Source: an uncultured Alphaproteobacteria bacterium (GTDB taxonomy: Bacteria; Pseudomonadota; Alphaproteobacteria; CAAHEQ01; UBA3637). Taken from it: a stretch of 64,000 nucleotides of DNA. Location: contig CALXWZ010000005.1 of the NCBI GenBank assembly GCA_944392555.1, positions 1 to 64,000 on the forward strand, read 5' to 3'. The notes beneath the pieces are model-generated. The model was not told the origin of the DNA and ran no database searches. It was given only the letters and a program-made list of their open reading frames with translations. The position numbers were made by a program, and so were the translations under genes. This document shows positions 28,067 through 36,404 of this stretch, piece after piece; within the stretch, counting starts at the first letter, position 1; each line of letters starts with the position of its first letter.

Positions 28067-28774
28067 ATGGCGGAAGAGAAAAAAACAACGGATACACAAA
28101 AAGATGAAACGATAAAAGACGGGATTTATCAGGTAAAAAGCAGTCGGGGCGGTACATTTAAGGTAATGAGCCAAGATGAGAAAAGCTACCAAAAAGATAT
28201 GGAGGCCGGATTGGCGCATAAGCCGAGTGATCGACCGAAATATTTAAAGCAACTTTCAACCGAAGAACAAAAGTTAGTTCAAGCAGCCAATGAGCAAGGA
28301 AAGGGTGTGCGCTGGACGGATAAGAATGGAGATCATGTGTTTACTTTTGTGCCGAGCAAGGAGCAAAAAGAGAAGGCGGCCGCTAAGGAAAAGGCAGAAA
28401 AAGAGGCCGCGCAAGGAGAGAAAAAAGAGGGATCTTCATGGTGGAAATGGTTGTTGGGTGGTTTGGCTGTTGTTGGTGCAGGGATCGGTGCTTATTTCTT
28501 GTTTCGTAAAAAAGACAAAAAATCAAACACAACGAGCACAACAAATAATACAACAAATACGTCTACGAATACGGATTCGAACACAACGTCAAATACGACG
28601 ACGAATACGAACACTAATACGAATACGAATACGTCAACCAATATCTCTGCGCCGGCCATTAACACGGGCAGTAGTTTGACGGATACAATTGCTTCAAATT
28701 CAGGAGGTAAGGTAGACATTGGATATACGCCGGAGATTGGTATTACCGGACTTGGACGAGGTGGGCGAGATTAG
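28067..28774 (+). CDS. Membrane protein with Thr/Asn-repeat tail
   Basis: 235 aa from the ATG at 28067, chosen because GGAGGATAGCC lies ahead of it. Residues ~1-125 are highly charged with a Lys/Glu/Ala-rich coiled stretch (KEKAAAKEKAEKEAAQGEKK). One transmembrane helix follows (WWKWLLGGLAVVGAGIGAYFL), then a ~55-residue tract almost only of Thr, Asn and Ser. A short Gly-rich end with GYTPEIGITGLGRGGRD closes it. The repeat tract comes from an in-frame AATACG-type hexamer array that could vary in length. I recognise no family. Its location between barrel and autotransporter genes suggests an envelope role. Confidence 0.6.
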   Translation: MAEEKKTTDTQKDETIKDGIYQVKSSRGGTFKVMSQDEKSYQKDMEAGLAHKPSDRPKYLKQLSTEEQKLVQAANEQGKGVRWTDKNGDHVFTFVPSKEQKEKAAAKEKAEKEAAQGEKKEGSSWWKWLLGGLAVVGAGIGAYFLFRKKDKKSNTTSTTNNTTNTSTNTDSNTTSNTTTNTNTNTNTNTSTNISAPAINTGSSLTDTIASNSGGKVDIGYTPEIGITGLGRGGRD

Positions 28775-29249
28775 TTTTTGAACCAAGTTAGAAACAGAAT
28801 CAATTAAGGACATAAAGTTATTGCAAGTATGCGGTGGCTTTATGTTCTTTTCTTTTTGAACCGTATATTCATCAGAAATTATTAGATACGGGCAAAAAGG
28901 AATCAGGCCGTGCGGCATTGCGAAACAGAGCCGATGCTTGAAAATTCTTGCTCGATGGGTCGAATGGAATTTTGCGATTCCGGCAAAAAAGCGATATATA
29001 TTATTTAAAAAAATCAAAGATATTTGGTGAACGCTTGTTTAAAATGATACCAAAAGATAAATATGGTGTATGAACGAAATAAATTATTTAATAAAAAAAA
29101 TTTAAAAAATAAGTAGTTAAACTTAAAAGGTAAAAAAAAAGTAAATGGGATTGTATTTTTTGCTGGATTTTTATTTTATTCAATGATACAATAAGAACAG
29201 AATTTCGGTATGAGGCCGAAAACACTCAGAGTCTGAAACGGAGGCAATT
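28775..29249. other. Intergenic region with a hairpin, otherwise AT-rich
   Basis: ACATAAAG (28810-28817) and CTTTATGT (28838-28845) form an 8-bp stem followed by TCTTTTCTTTTT, a likely terminator for the upstream gene. The remaining ~400 bp is AT-rich with no gene; it should contain the autotransporter promoter, which I could not place. Confidence 0.55.
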
Positions 29250-32200
29250 ATGAGTATGCGCGCGGGTTTGTACGCAATTTTATTGAGCACAACGATTTTT
29301 ACGACGATAGGGCTGTCTGGCGGTTCTGTCGCACAAACTGTATATCCGACATCTGATACGTTGAAGGATGCAATCAACAATTTGGATAACGGAACAACCA
29401 CAACGGAAACAGTTGTTCTTTCGGGCGATACGAATACATACGATGACGGAACACCGGACGGCTATCGCGTAACTAAAGGGGATTTAACAATATATCAAAA
29501 CACGGCTGATCGCGGGGTGGTATATGGTTCTCTCGGTATTGATGGCCCGTCGTCAGCTAACAAAGCATCATTAACGCTTTACGGAATCGGCTCCGGGGAT
29601 GTCAACTGGGATGCTGGAACAGTCAGCAATGTGAACAGTTATTGGACAAATGTTCAAAGTGGGCAAAGTACGGCAACAGATCCGGCTTTATTGGCAACCA
29701 ATGCTGATTTAAGCATAACGGGCGTTGTTTTTGCAAATTCCAACAATACGACGACGGATACGGTTTACGGCAACGGTGGCGCAATCAAAATGAATGAGAA
29801 TACAACAGCCACCATTCAAGAATCATTGTTTTACAATAATAAGACTCAGAAATACGGCGGTGCAATAGATGTTGATAATGATTCTGCTGTTATCACACAA
29901 TTGCAAGATACGGCGTTTATCAACAACAGCGCGGCCATTCATGGCGGAGCATTAGATGTAGACGGTGTTGTGCAGAATATGGACGGCAACATGTTTGCAG
30001 GCAATACTTCTGAAGATGGTGGTGCGATATATGTGGACGGTGGTTCTGTCAGCGGTTCAGCAAACGTGTTTCAAAATAACACGGCAACGGGTGATGGTGG
30101 TGCTATTTACGTCGGTGTAGATACGGGCGATGGGGTAACGCCAAGCACGCAGGCCGGTTCTGCCACATTAACGGGTACAACATTTACGGGTAATAGTGCC
30201 GTCAACGGTGGTGCATTGTATAACACGGGCGGAACGGCGACAATCAGTGGCGGTTCGTTTACCGGAAATACGGCGAGCGGACAAGGCGGTGCTATTTATA
30301 GTGCAGGAACGACGAATGTGACGGGTTCGACTATTTCCGGCAATACGGCAAATAGTGGTGCCGGTATTTATAATGCCTCAGGAAATATGACGCTTTCGGA
30401 TGTGACCGTTTCAAACAATACGGCAAGCGCTAACGGAGGTGCTTTATATAATGCCGGAAACATGCTTGTTACGGGAAACACGGTTTTATCAGGCAATACG
30501 GCAACCTTGGGTAGTAATGCCTATAATGCAACCGGCGGAACGTTGACGATTAGTGATGTGCAGGATGATATTGACTTGGACTATGCACCGTTTACGGACA
30601 CAACGGCTCCGAGCAGTATGACAACTTTATTCGATCAATCGGGTGATATTTATAATGCCGGAACGATGAACTTTGTGAACAGTGCTATTCAATTACATAA
30701 TGGTATTAACACGGGAGCGTCGCTCAGTGATACGGCTGCGCGGAAAGTCGGAACGGTGAATATCCAAAACAGCACGATTGATTTAGGCGGTTACGGCGTG
30801 GCCGGAGACGGCACGATTTACGGTGATACCGTGAATATTGAAGAGGGTTCAACGATTAAAACACACGTGAATCGTGAAACGGATGATTACGGAAAAGTTT
30901 CGGCCAACACGATTAACGTTGATACGAACAATACAGCTTTGAACTTGTATTACAGCATGGCAAATGCGTTGCAAAAAGGCGAATCGCAAATTTATACGAT
31001 TTTAGATGGAACGGTCGCCGGCGAATTTGAAAATGCAATGGCAAATCAAAGTTTGTATACTGTTGAGAAGTTAGGCAACGGTCAATATAAAGTTTCCTAT
31101 CCGGGAGATTCATCTGATTCTTCCGACTCATCGGATTCCTCTGATTCTTCAGATACATCGGATAAGAATTTGCTTTGCCCGGGTTGCGATAAGAATGAGG
31201 AAAACACAGCCGGTGGCTGGGAAATTTATGATACGCCGGATGAAGATAAGTTAATGCCGGAAGGAACGGAAGCTTCTGAAATTCAACAAGAACTCTGGGA
31301 AGGCTGGGATAAACCCGGTTATCGCGAAGCGTTGGATGGGTTGGCGCCGGATGTTTCTCCGCTCATTCAAGCCCACGCAACGGAGATTACGCGACGGTTG
31401 TCTGCTATTGTCAGCGAGCGGTTCTATAACTCCATGGAGCGGACGGGGTATGTCCATAACGGCAAGCGGTTCTATCGTTTCCCGCGCCATGATTCAAATT
31501 TATGGGTGCAAGGATTATACGGTAAATCAAAATACGATGTGCGTAAAGGTTGGGATTTAGATACAACCGGAATCGCCGTCGGGTTTGACGGACATGTTTC
31601 CGAAGCATTGCGGATGGGTATTTCTTATGCCTACACGAAAGCAGACGGCAACTCCGTGCAACGTGATACAACGATTGATTCGCATACGGGTATGATTTAC
31701 GGTGAATACAATCCGAATCGCTTCTATGCAAACTGGTTAGCAATGTATACGCGGTCAGAGTATGATGAAGAGAAGAAAGTCTATAATCACCGCATCAGTG
31801 CGAACTATGATGTTGATGCGATTGGTGCGCAAGTGATGTTGGGTCGCAAGATGGGACCGTATGTGTCCGGACACTGGGCCAGCGGTGTGATTAAGCCTGA
31901 ACTCGGGTTACGCTACATCTATACGAAACAACATGGATATACGGATTCTGTTGGACAAAAGGTCGGTTCGGCTGATGGTCAAACATTGACAGGTATTTTA
32001 GGTGCTCAATACACGATTGCCTATGCCTTGTCGCCGACATTATCATGGTATCCGGAATTCCGTGCGGCTTTAACATACGATTTTGTTGAGCCGGATACGA
32101 AAGTGCGTGTGAACTTGTTGAACGGTTCAACGTATGAAGTAGAAACGGAAAATATGGATCGTTTCGGAATTGAACTTGGAGCAAAAGTCGGGTTGGATAT

Positions 32201-32297
32201 CAATCGGAAAGTGGAATTAGCACTTGAATACGAAGGATTGTTCAAGGGAGATTACACGAATCACACCGGTTTGGCTAACTTGAAATACAAATTTTAA
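29250..32297 (+). CDS. Autotransporter with Pmp-like beta-helix passenger
   Basis: 1015 aa. The N-terminus is a probable signal (about residues 1-29, ending GGSVAQ). Residues ~170-440 carry many GGAIY/GGALY and FxxNxA repeats (DGGAIYVDGGSVSGSANVF, NTATGDGGAIYVG), the polymorphic-membrane-protein type of right-handed beta-helix. A Ser/Asp linker (SSDSSDSSDSSDSSDTSD, about 617-634) follows, then CPGC. The last ~265 residues form an autotransporter beta-barrel (LWVQGLYGKSKYDVRKGWDL, VGFDGHVSEALRMGISYAY) that ends LKYKF. It is presumably displayed on the cell surface and inserted by BAM. ATG 29250 follows GGAGGCAATT. A terminator and an unusual minisatellite follow. Confidence 0.93.
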   Translation: MSMRAGLYAILLSTTIFTTIGLSGGSVAQTVYPTSDTLKDAINNLDNGTTTTETVVLSGDTNTYDDGTPDGYRVTKGDLTIYQNTADRGVVYGSLGIDGPSSANKASLTLYGIGSGDVNWDAGTVSNVNSYWTNVQSGQSTATDPALLATNADLSITGVVFANSNNTTTDTVYGNGGAIKMNENTTATIQESLFYNNKTQKYGGAIDVDNDSAVITQLQDTAFINNSAAIHGGALDVDGVVQNMDGNMFAGNTSEDGGAIYVDGGSVSGSANVFQNNTATGDGGAIYVGVDTGDGVTPSTQAGSATLTGTTFTGNSAVNGGALYNTGGTATISGGSFTGNTASGQGGAIYSAGTTNVTGSTISGNTANSGAGIYNASGNMTLSDVTVSNNTASANGGALYNAGNMLVTGNTVLSGNTATLGSNAYNATGGTLTISDVQDDIDLDYAPFTDTTAPSSMTTLFDQSGDIYNAGTMNFVNSAIQLHNGINTGASLSDTAARKVGTVNIQNSTIDLGGYGVAGDGTIYGDTVNIEEGSTIKTHVNRETDDYGKVSANTINVDTNNTALNLYYSMANALQKGESQIYTILDGTVAGEFENAMANQSLYTVEKLGNGQYKVSYPGDSSDSSDSSDSSDSSDTSDKNLLCPGCDKNEENTAGGWEIYDTPDEDKLMPEGTEASEIQQELWEGWDKPGYREALDGLAPDVSPLIQAHATEITRRLSAIVSERFYNSMERTGYVHNGKRFYRFPRHDSNLWVQGLYGKSKYDVRKGWDLDTTGIAVGFDGHVSEALRMGISYAYTKADGNSVQRDTTIDSHTGMIYGEYNPNRFYANWLAMYTRSEYDEEKKVYNHRISANYDVDAIGAQVMLGRKMGPYVSGHWASGVIKPELGLRYIYTKQHGYTDSVGQKVGSADGQTLTGILGAQYTIAYALSPTLSWYPEFRAALTYDFVEPDTKVRVNLLNGSTYEVETENMDRFGIELGAKVGLDINRKVELALEYEGLFKGDYTNHTGLANLKYKF

Positions 32298-32324
32298 TCC
32301 AAGTTAAAAAATTAAAACAAAGAA

Positions 32325-32358
32325 CCTCCTGCCGTTTTTTCATCGGCAGGGGGTTTTT
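32325..32358 (+). terminator. Terminator after the autotransporter
   Basis: CCTCCTGCCG and CGGCAGGGGG pair around TTTTTTCAT, followed by five T. Its 3' arm looks like the first unit of the tandem repeat that follows. Confidence 0.85.
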
Positions 32359-32680
32359 GCGTTGATAGAGGGGTTATCGTTGGCGTGGGATTTTGTGTTG
32401 ACAGGGAGTTTGCCGTTGGTAGAGGGGTTATCGTTGGCGTGGGATTTTGCGTTGAGAGGGGGTTTGCCGTTGGTAGAGGGTTATCGTCGGCAGGGGATTT
32501 ATCATCGGTAGAGGGTTATCGTTGGCGTGGGATTTTGCGTTGAGAGGGGGGTTGCCGTCGGCAGGAGGTTTTATGTTGATAGAGGGTGATTGTCGGCAGG
32601 GAGGTACGTCATCGGGTAGGGTCGCGTTGGATGGGCGGTTTTATGTTAGTAAGGGGTTTGGCATTGCTTGGTGACGTTAT
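32344..32680 (+). repeat. ~18-bp GC-rich minisatellite, about 19 units
   Basis: Units of 15-19 bp, most of them 18, follow one another without gaps. Examples are GTTGATAGAGGGGTTATC (32361), GTTGGCGTGGGATTTTGT (32379), GTTGACAGGGAGTTTGCC (32397) and GTTGGTAGAGGGGTTATC (32415). Three unit types recur in order, giving a 54-bp higher period that is clearest at 32361-32468 and again at 32504-32556. Later units are more diverged. The first unit (32344) is the 3' arm and T-run of the autotransporter's terminator. No frame through it looks like a real protein with a start signal. Confidence 0.85.
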
Positions 32681-32867
32681 ATTAAGAAAATGCAGAAAGA
32701 ATGAAAATATATTATCAGACAAGAACACATTATTTGATGAAATAATTTTTTACCCTCAAAACGGAAGAGGGGCTTTGAAAATAATCAGAAAAGAATCATA
32801 ATGATGCATATTGAGGAAGACGAAATAAATAAAAGATGTTATAAATACAAAAAAATATTAAAACATA
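32681..32867. other. AT-rich spacer
   Basis: No gene or structure recognised between the minisatellite and the next promoter. A 71-codon frame at 32586-32801 that runs out of the repeat has no ribosome site. Confidence 0.4.
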
Positions 32868-32896
32868 TTGACAAAATAAATAAAAGATGATAAGAT
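32868..32896 (+). promoter_or_regulatory. Strong sigma-70-type promoter
   Basis: TTGACA, 17 bp, TAAGAT, 34 bp upstream of the ATG at 32930. Confidence 0.75.
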
Positions 32897-32929
32897 GATG
32901 ACACATTAACAGTATTATGAGGAGAAAGT

Positions 32930-33715
32930 ATGATGAATTTGAAATCCCAATTATTAACACTGAGTTTGTTTGCCGGTATGGTTGCGCCTCTTCAAGCAGA
33001 AACAGTTGCGAACGATCAGCAAAAAGAAACAAAAATTTCAGAGGATAAAATGTCTTCTACTGTTGTGGACAAGGCGGCAGATAATACTCCGAAAGAATTG
33101 CCTTATGATGTCATGATGAAGAGAGTGGAGTCGGTACACACTTTGCTTCTATCTGAAGATAATTTCCCAAATTTGCAGGCGTTCGCAAAGGAAGGATGGT
33201 CTGAAGAAGGATTTTCTAAACTTGTCGATACTTGTAAAGGGGCGAATCCTATGCAAAAAGAGACGCTTGTTTTGCTTAAACCAGCGTTTAAGGAAATGTT
33301 GAACAATCCTGAGACGAGAGAGGCTATTCAAGAAGGGTATCAGACAGGTGATAAGCTTAAAGATACATTGTTGATTGGAATGGGTGCTGCTTTATTAATA
33401 GCTTTGGTAATGTGTTCGAGTGAGGGTTTCCGTGGCATGAAAGATGACGCTTTGTTGTCGATTTTGCTGAGTTGCCTGTCGGGAGCTGCCATTTCGTTTG
33501 TTGGGAGCGGGTTGTTGCCTGAAACAGTTGAGAGCAAATTACGCAATGATCCAAGTATTCAGCTTGTTATTGATAAACCGGTTACGGCTACTGTAAATGC
33601 AGATACGCAGGCGAAACAATCTGGGGAAGTGAGACAATCAAATCAACAAGTGGTGGTAGTAGCACATCAACAAAGACCTGTTTCGCTGGTGAATCAGACA
33701 CAACATGTGCGCTAG
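32930..33715 (+). CDS. Exported or membrane protein of unknown function
   Basis: 261 aa. The signal peptide is MMNLKSQLLTLSLFAGMVAPLQA. A polar, mostly helical ~115-residue segment follows (DVMMKRVESVHTLLLSEDNF, then KPAFKEMLNNPETREAIQEG). Then come two hydrophobic helices (LLIGMGAALLIALVMCSSEG and LLSILLSCLSGAAISFVGSG). The last ~50 residues are Gln/Val-rich. ATG 32930 follows GAGGAGAAAGT and a near-consensus promoter, so it is well expressed if the promoter is active. I know no family. Confidence 0.65.
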   Translation: MMNLKSQLLTLSLFAGMVAPLQAETVANDQQKETKISEDKMSSTVVDKAADNTPKELPYDVMMKRVESVHTLLLSEDNFPNLQAFAKEGWSEEGFSKLVDTCKGANPMQKETLVLLKPAFKEMLNNPETREAIQEGYQTGDKLKDTLLIGMGAALLIALVMCSSEGFRGMKDDALLSILLSCLSGAAISFVGSGLLPETVESKLRNDPSIQLVIDKPVTATVNADTQAKQSGEVRQSNQQVVVVAHQQRPVSLVNQTQHVR

Positions 33716-33843
33716 ATAGAGTTGTTTCCGTTTTGAATGAAGTCTATCTGATGATTTTCTAATCTGTTTTAACGCATTGTTTTTTTGGAAGTGGCGGAGA
33801 ATAGGTGAGGAAACGGTTTGTTTGACTTCATGATTTAAAATTA

Positions 33844-33872
33844 AAAAGAGGCTGATTACAAGCCTCTTTTTA
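33844..33872. terminator. Bidirectional terminator between convergent genes
   Basis: AAAAAGAGGCT-GATTACA-AGCCTCTTTTT; the T-run on each strand serves the plus-strand gene ending at 33715 and the minus-strand gene ending at 33911. Confidence 0.85.
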
Positions 33873-33910
33873 TATTGTTTCGTATATAAAACATACCGGA
33901 AAAATTTTGG

Positions 33911-34585
33911 TTATTTTGTATTTTTATCCGAAGCCATTTTTGCAAATTGAACAAACGCCAAAGCACAAAGCAACGGCAAGCAAAGTTCTGTTGATTCCTC
34001 AAACAGTTCAAACCATGCTTTCCAAAGTGCATCAAGTTCATGACCGGCTTTTCTGAGATTTCCGGGCAGGCGGTCGGCAATTTTACAGATAATACCCGTC
34101 GCGCCGAATGTGGCGATGGTCCAATAGAGCGGATTGAGTTTGAAAAATCCCTTAATAATTTTGGGCAAATAGCAAACAAGTAAATAAACGATGATAGAAA
34201 TAACAGTCAGTAAAATTAGAGCTGAAATAATTTTTTCACTGAGGGGATTATTCGGATTAGTAAAAAAGCGCAATTTAAAAGCGGTTGTATCAGTAGTTGT
34301 GAGCCAATGTTGAACCCCCATTTCGCGCAGGAGGGCACAGAAGAATAAGACGAAAAAGAGGCTGACATGAATTTTTTGCCGTTTTGTTTGATAAGGCATT
34401 AAGTTGCAAATCATCACGCCCAGTGCAAAGGCATAACAGCAATATGTGAAGGGGTCAATAAAGAAATCGTTAATCTTGTTAATGGTGATAGCATCATGTG
34501 TTCCGATAACGATAAACATAACCACAACAACGAAAGCAACCAGAACGGGTGCAACAAGGCAGTTCCAAAAAGATTTTGTAAGCAT
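33911..34585 (-). CDS. Multi-pass membrane protein of unknown function
   Basis: 224 aa with about four or five hydrophobic segments: LVAPVLVAFVVVVMFIVIGT, YCCYAFALGVMICNLM, IHVSLFFVLFFCALL, IISALILLTVISIIVYLLVC, and FATFGATGIIC-type near the end. Short loops are Lys/Arg-rich. No family is recognised. ATG 34585 has AAAGGATATCATA ahead. It is convergent with the exported protein at 32930. Confidence 0.6.
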   Translation of the reverse strand: MLTKSFWNCLVAPVLVAFVVVVMFIVIGTHDAITINKINDFFIDPFTYCCYAFALGVMICNLMPYQTKRQKIHVSLFFVLFFCALLREMGVQHWLTTTDTTAFKLRFFTNPNNPLSEKIISALILLTVISIIVYLLVCYLPKIIKGFFKLNPLYWTIATFGATGIICKIADRLPGNLRKAGHELDALWKAWFELFEESTELCLPLLCALAFVQFAKMASDKNTK

Positions 34586-34765
34586 TATGATATCCTTTCA
34601 AATAAATAAGTGCAACGATGATATATAATTGTATGAGAAAAATCAAGATGTTTTTAAGTGTAAATACAAAATAAGTTAGTGGGATAGGAAGATTCAAAAA
34701 AATGAAATCGTAAAAATAGGATTTAAATTTCCTTATCAGAAAATGAATTATTTTCCAAAAAGTGC

Positions 34766-34794
34766 TTGACATACTTTTAAATAAGGGATAAAAT
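34766..34794 (+). promoter_or_regulatory. leu promoter
   Basis: TTGACA, exactly 17 bp, TAAAAT. The expected transcription start (34800-34802) coincides with the leader-peptide ATG at 34802. Confidence 0.85.
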
Positions 34795-34801
34795 AAACGC
34801 T

Positions 34802-34888
34802 ATGAATAACATTTTTAACGCTTCTTTATCTTTGTTAGGCTTGCTTTTGTTGGGTGGTGAACACCGAACGAAGGGATTGGGCGCATAG
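34802..34888 (+). CDS. leuL: Leucine-rich leader peptide of the leuA attenuator
   Basis: 28 codons, with seven leucines among residues 9-17 (LSLLGLLLL) encoded by TTA, TTG and CTT. No Shine-Dalgarno sequence lies upstream, and the promoter geometry places the transcript start at or within two bases of the ATG, so the mRNA is probably leaderless. Ribosome stalling at the leucine codons when charged tRNA-Leu is scarce would free the segment CGAAGGG (34869-34875). That segment is complementary to CCCTTCG (34921-34927) in the terminator. This is classical amino-acid attenuation, read directly from the sequence. Confidence 0.9.
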   Translation: MNNIFNASLSLLGLLLLGGEHRTKGLGA

Positions 34889-34916
34889 ATAAAAGAATGT
34901 ATTTATTGAACCGCAA

Positions 34917-34940
34917 AACACCCTTCGGGGTGTTTTTTTT
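34917..34940 (+). terminator. Attenuator terminator before leuA
   Basis: AACACCC-TTCG-GGGTGTT followed by a run of T, 22 bp upstream of leuA. The 5' arm and loop can alternatively pair with 34869-34875 in the leader-peptide coding region. Confidence 0.93.
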
Positions 34941-34961
34941 ATATCAAGAAAGGAAAATAAA

Positions 34962-36260
34962 ATGCCATCAACAAACGTAAAAAACACACCGCAATCCAAG
35001 AAACGCATTATTTTTATGGACTCCACACTGCGAGATGGTGAGCAAGCGCCCGGAGCCGCTATGACGCGTGCACAAAAGTTGGAAATCGCGCAAAAGTTAG
35101 CAGATATGGGCGTGGATGTGATTGAGGCAGGTTTTGCGGCCTCATCGCCGGAAGATTGGTGCGCTGTGCGTGAAATTGCGGAAAAAGTAGCCTCCGAGCA
35201 AACAAAAATTTGCGCCTTGGCACGGTGTAATCCTAAAGATATTCAATCCGCAGTAACGGCAATTGCGCCCGCCATCAGCAAAAATGCCGGACGAATTCAT
35301 GTTTTTGTGGCAACAAGTGATAAGCATATAGCTACCAAACTCGGCAAGACACGCGCGGAAGTTTTGGAAATGATTGATAAAGGGGTTCGTTATGCTCGTA
35401 GTTTTTGTAAAGATATTGAATTTTCGGCAGAAGATGCGTTTAATTCCGATCGAATGTTTTTAGCGGAGTGTGTTCAAACAGCCGTGCGGGCCGGAGCCAC
35501 AACCATTAATTTGCCTGATACAATCGGTGAGGCCGTGCATTTTCAATATTACGAATTTATTAAAGAAATTATTGCACGAGCAAATGTATCAAAAGAGATT
35601 GTTTTTTCTGTTCATTGCCACAACGATAAGGGATTTGCAACAGCCAATTCATTATTCGGGCTGTCAGCAGGGGCTTGTCAGGTAGAATGCTGTGTAAACG
35701 GAATCGGCGAACGGGCAGGCAATGCCGCTTTGGAAGAAATAGCTATGGCCATTCAGTCATCGCCGAACGTCTATCCGTTTGCGTTTCAATTAGATACGCG
35801 CAAAATTAAAGAAGTTTCCGAATTGGTGGAAAAATATACGGGCTTTCAAGTTGCGAATTGTAAAGCGATTGTGGGTAAAACGGCATATAGTCATGGTTCG
35901 GGCATACATCAAGACGGCGTTATTAAAGCATGGGAAACAGGGGTGCCATGTATTTACGGCGCCGTTAATCCGAAAGATGCCGGATTTTCGGAACAAATTG
36001 TTATTACGCGCCACTCCGGTGTGCGTGCGGCAACATACATATTGAAACAGCAAGGTATTACCGCAACCCCCGAGCAAGCACGACAGGTATTGGATATGGC
36101 CAAAGCAAGTGGTAAAAAAATCATTTCTCCCGCTATGATGAAAGCGATTTATGAACAGCAGTATCAGAAAAATGGGTATACGCAAAAGATTGTATCCAAT
36201 ACGCCTTATTCGGCGGTTCAAGCAAGATTGCAAGCGATGCGTCAGTATATCAAATCATAA
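34962..36260 (+). CDS. leuA: 2-isopropylmalate synthase, short form
   Basis: 432 aa. It condenses acetyl-CoA with 2-ketoisovalerate, the committed step of leucine synthesis. Catalytic-domain signatures are MDSTLRDGEQAPGAAMT and EAGFAASSPEDW. HCHNDKGFATANSL and GIGERAGNAALEEIAMA follow, then SGIHQDGVIK of the accessory domain. The protein ends about 90-100 residues earlier than typical LeuA (~520 aa), so the C-terminal regulatory domain that binds leucine is missing. The leucine attenuator upstream supports LeuA over homocitrate or citramalate synthase. ATG 34962 follows AAAGGAAAATAAA. No other leu gene follows. Confidence 0.92.
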   Translation: MPSTNVKNTPQSKKRIIFMDSTLRDGEQAPGAAMTRAQKLEIAQKLADMGVDVIEAGFAASSPEDWCAVREIAEKVASEQTKICALARCNPKDIQSAVTAIAPAISKNAGRIHVFVATSDKHIATKLGKTRAEVLEMIDKGVRYARSFCKDIEFSAEDAFNSDRMFLAECVQTAVRAGATTINLPDTIGEAVHFQYYEFIKEIIARANVSKEIVFSVHCHNDKGFATANSLFGLSAGACQVECCVNGIGERAGNAALEEIAMAIQSSPNVYPFAFQLDTRKIKEVSELVEKYTGFQVANCKAIVGKTAYSHGSGIHQDGVIKAWETGVPCIYGAVNPKDAGFSEQIVITRHSGVRAATYILKQQGITATPEQARQVLDMAKASGKKIISPAMMKAIYEQQYQKNGYTQKIVSNTPYSAVQARLQAMRQYIKS

Positions 36261-36346
36261 TGAAAGCGAGGCACAAAAAGGTGTTGGTATAATATTACGA
36301 TAGCAGATGCAAAATTTTGCGACCGAAGATAAAAAATAAAAACCGA

Positions 36347-36375
36347 TTGCATTTTGCCCGAACTTCCTGTATAAT
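36347..36375 (+). promoter_or_regulatory. Promoter for the 204-aa orphan
   Basis: TTGCAT, 17 bp, TATAAT (perfect -10), about 30 bp upstream of the ATG at 36405. Confidence 0.75.
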
Positions 36376-36404
36376 GGAAATATTCACAAGAAAGGATATG
36401 TTTT

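Noticed and set aside
32586-32801. 71-codon frame running out of the minisatellite
   Set aside because: It begins in the degenerate end of the tandem repeat and lacks a ribosome site; the array units are not all multiples of three.
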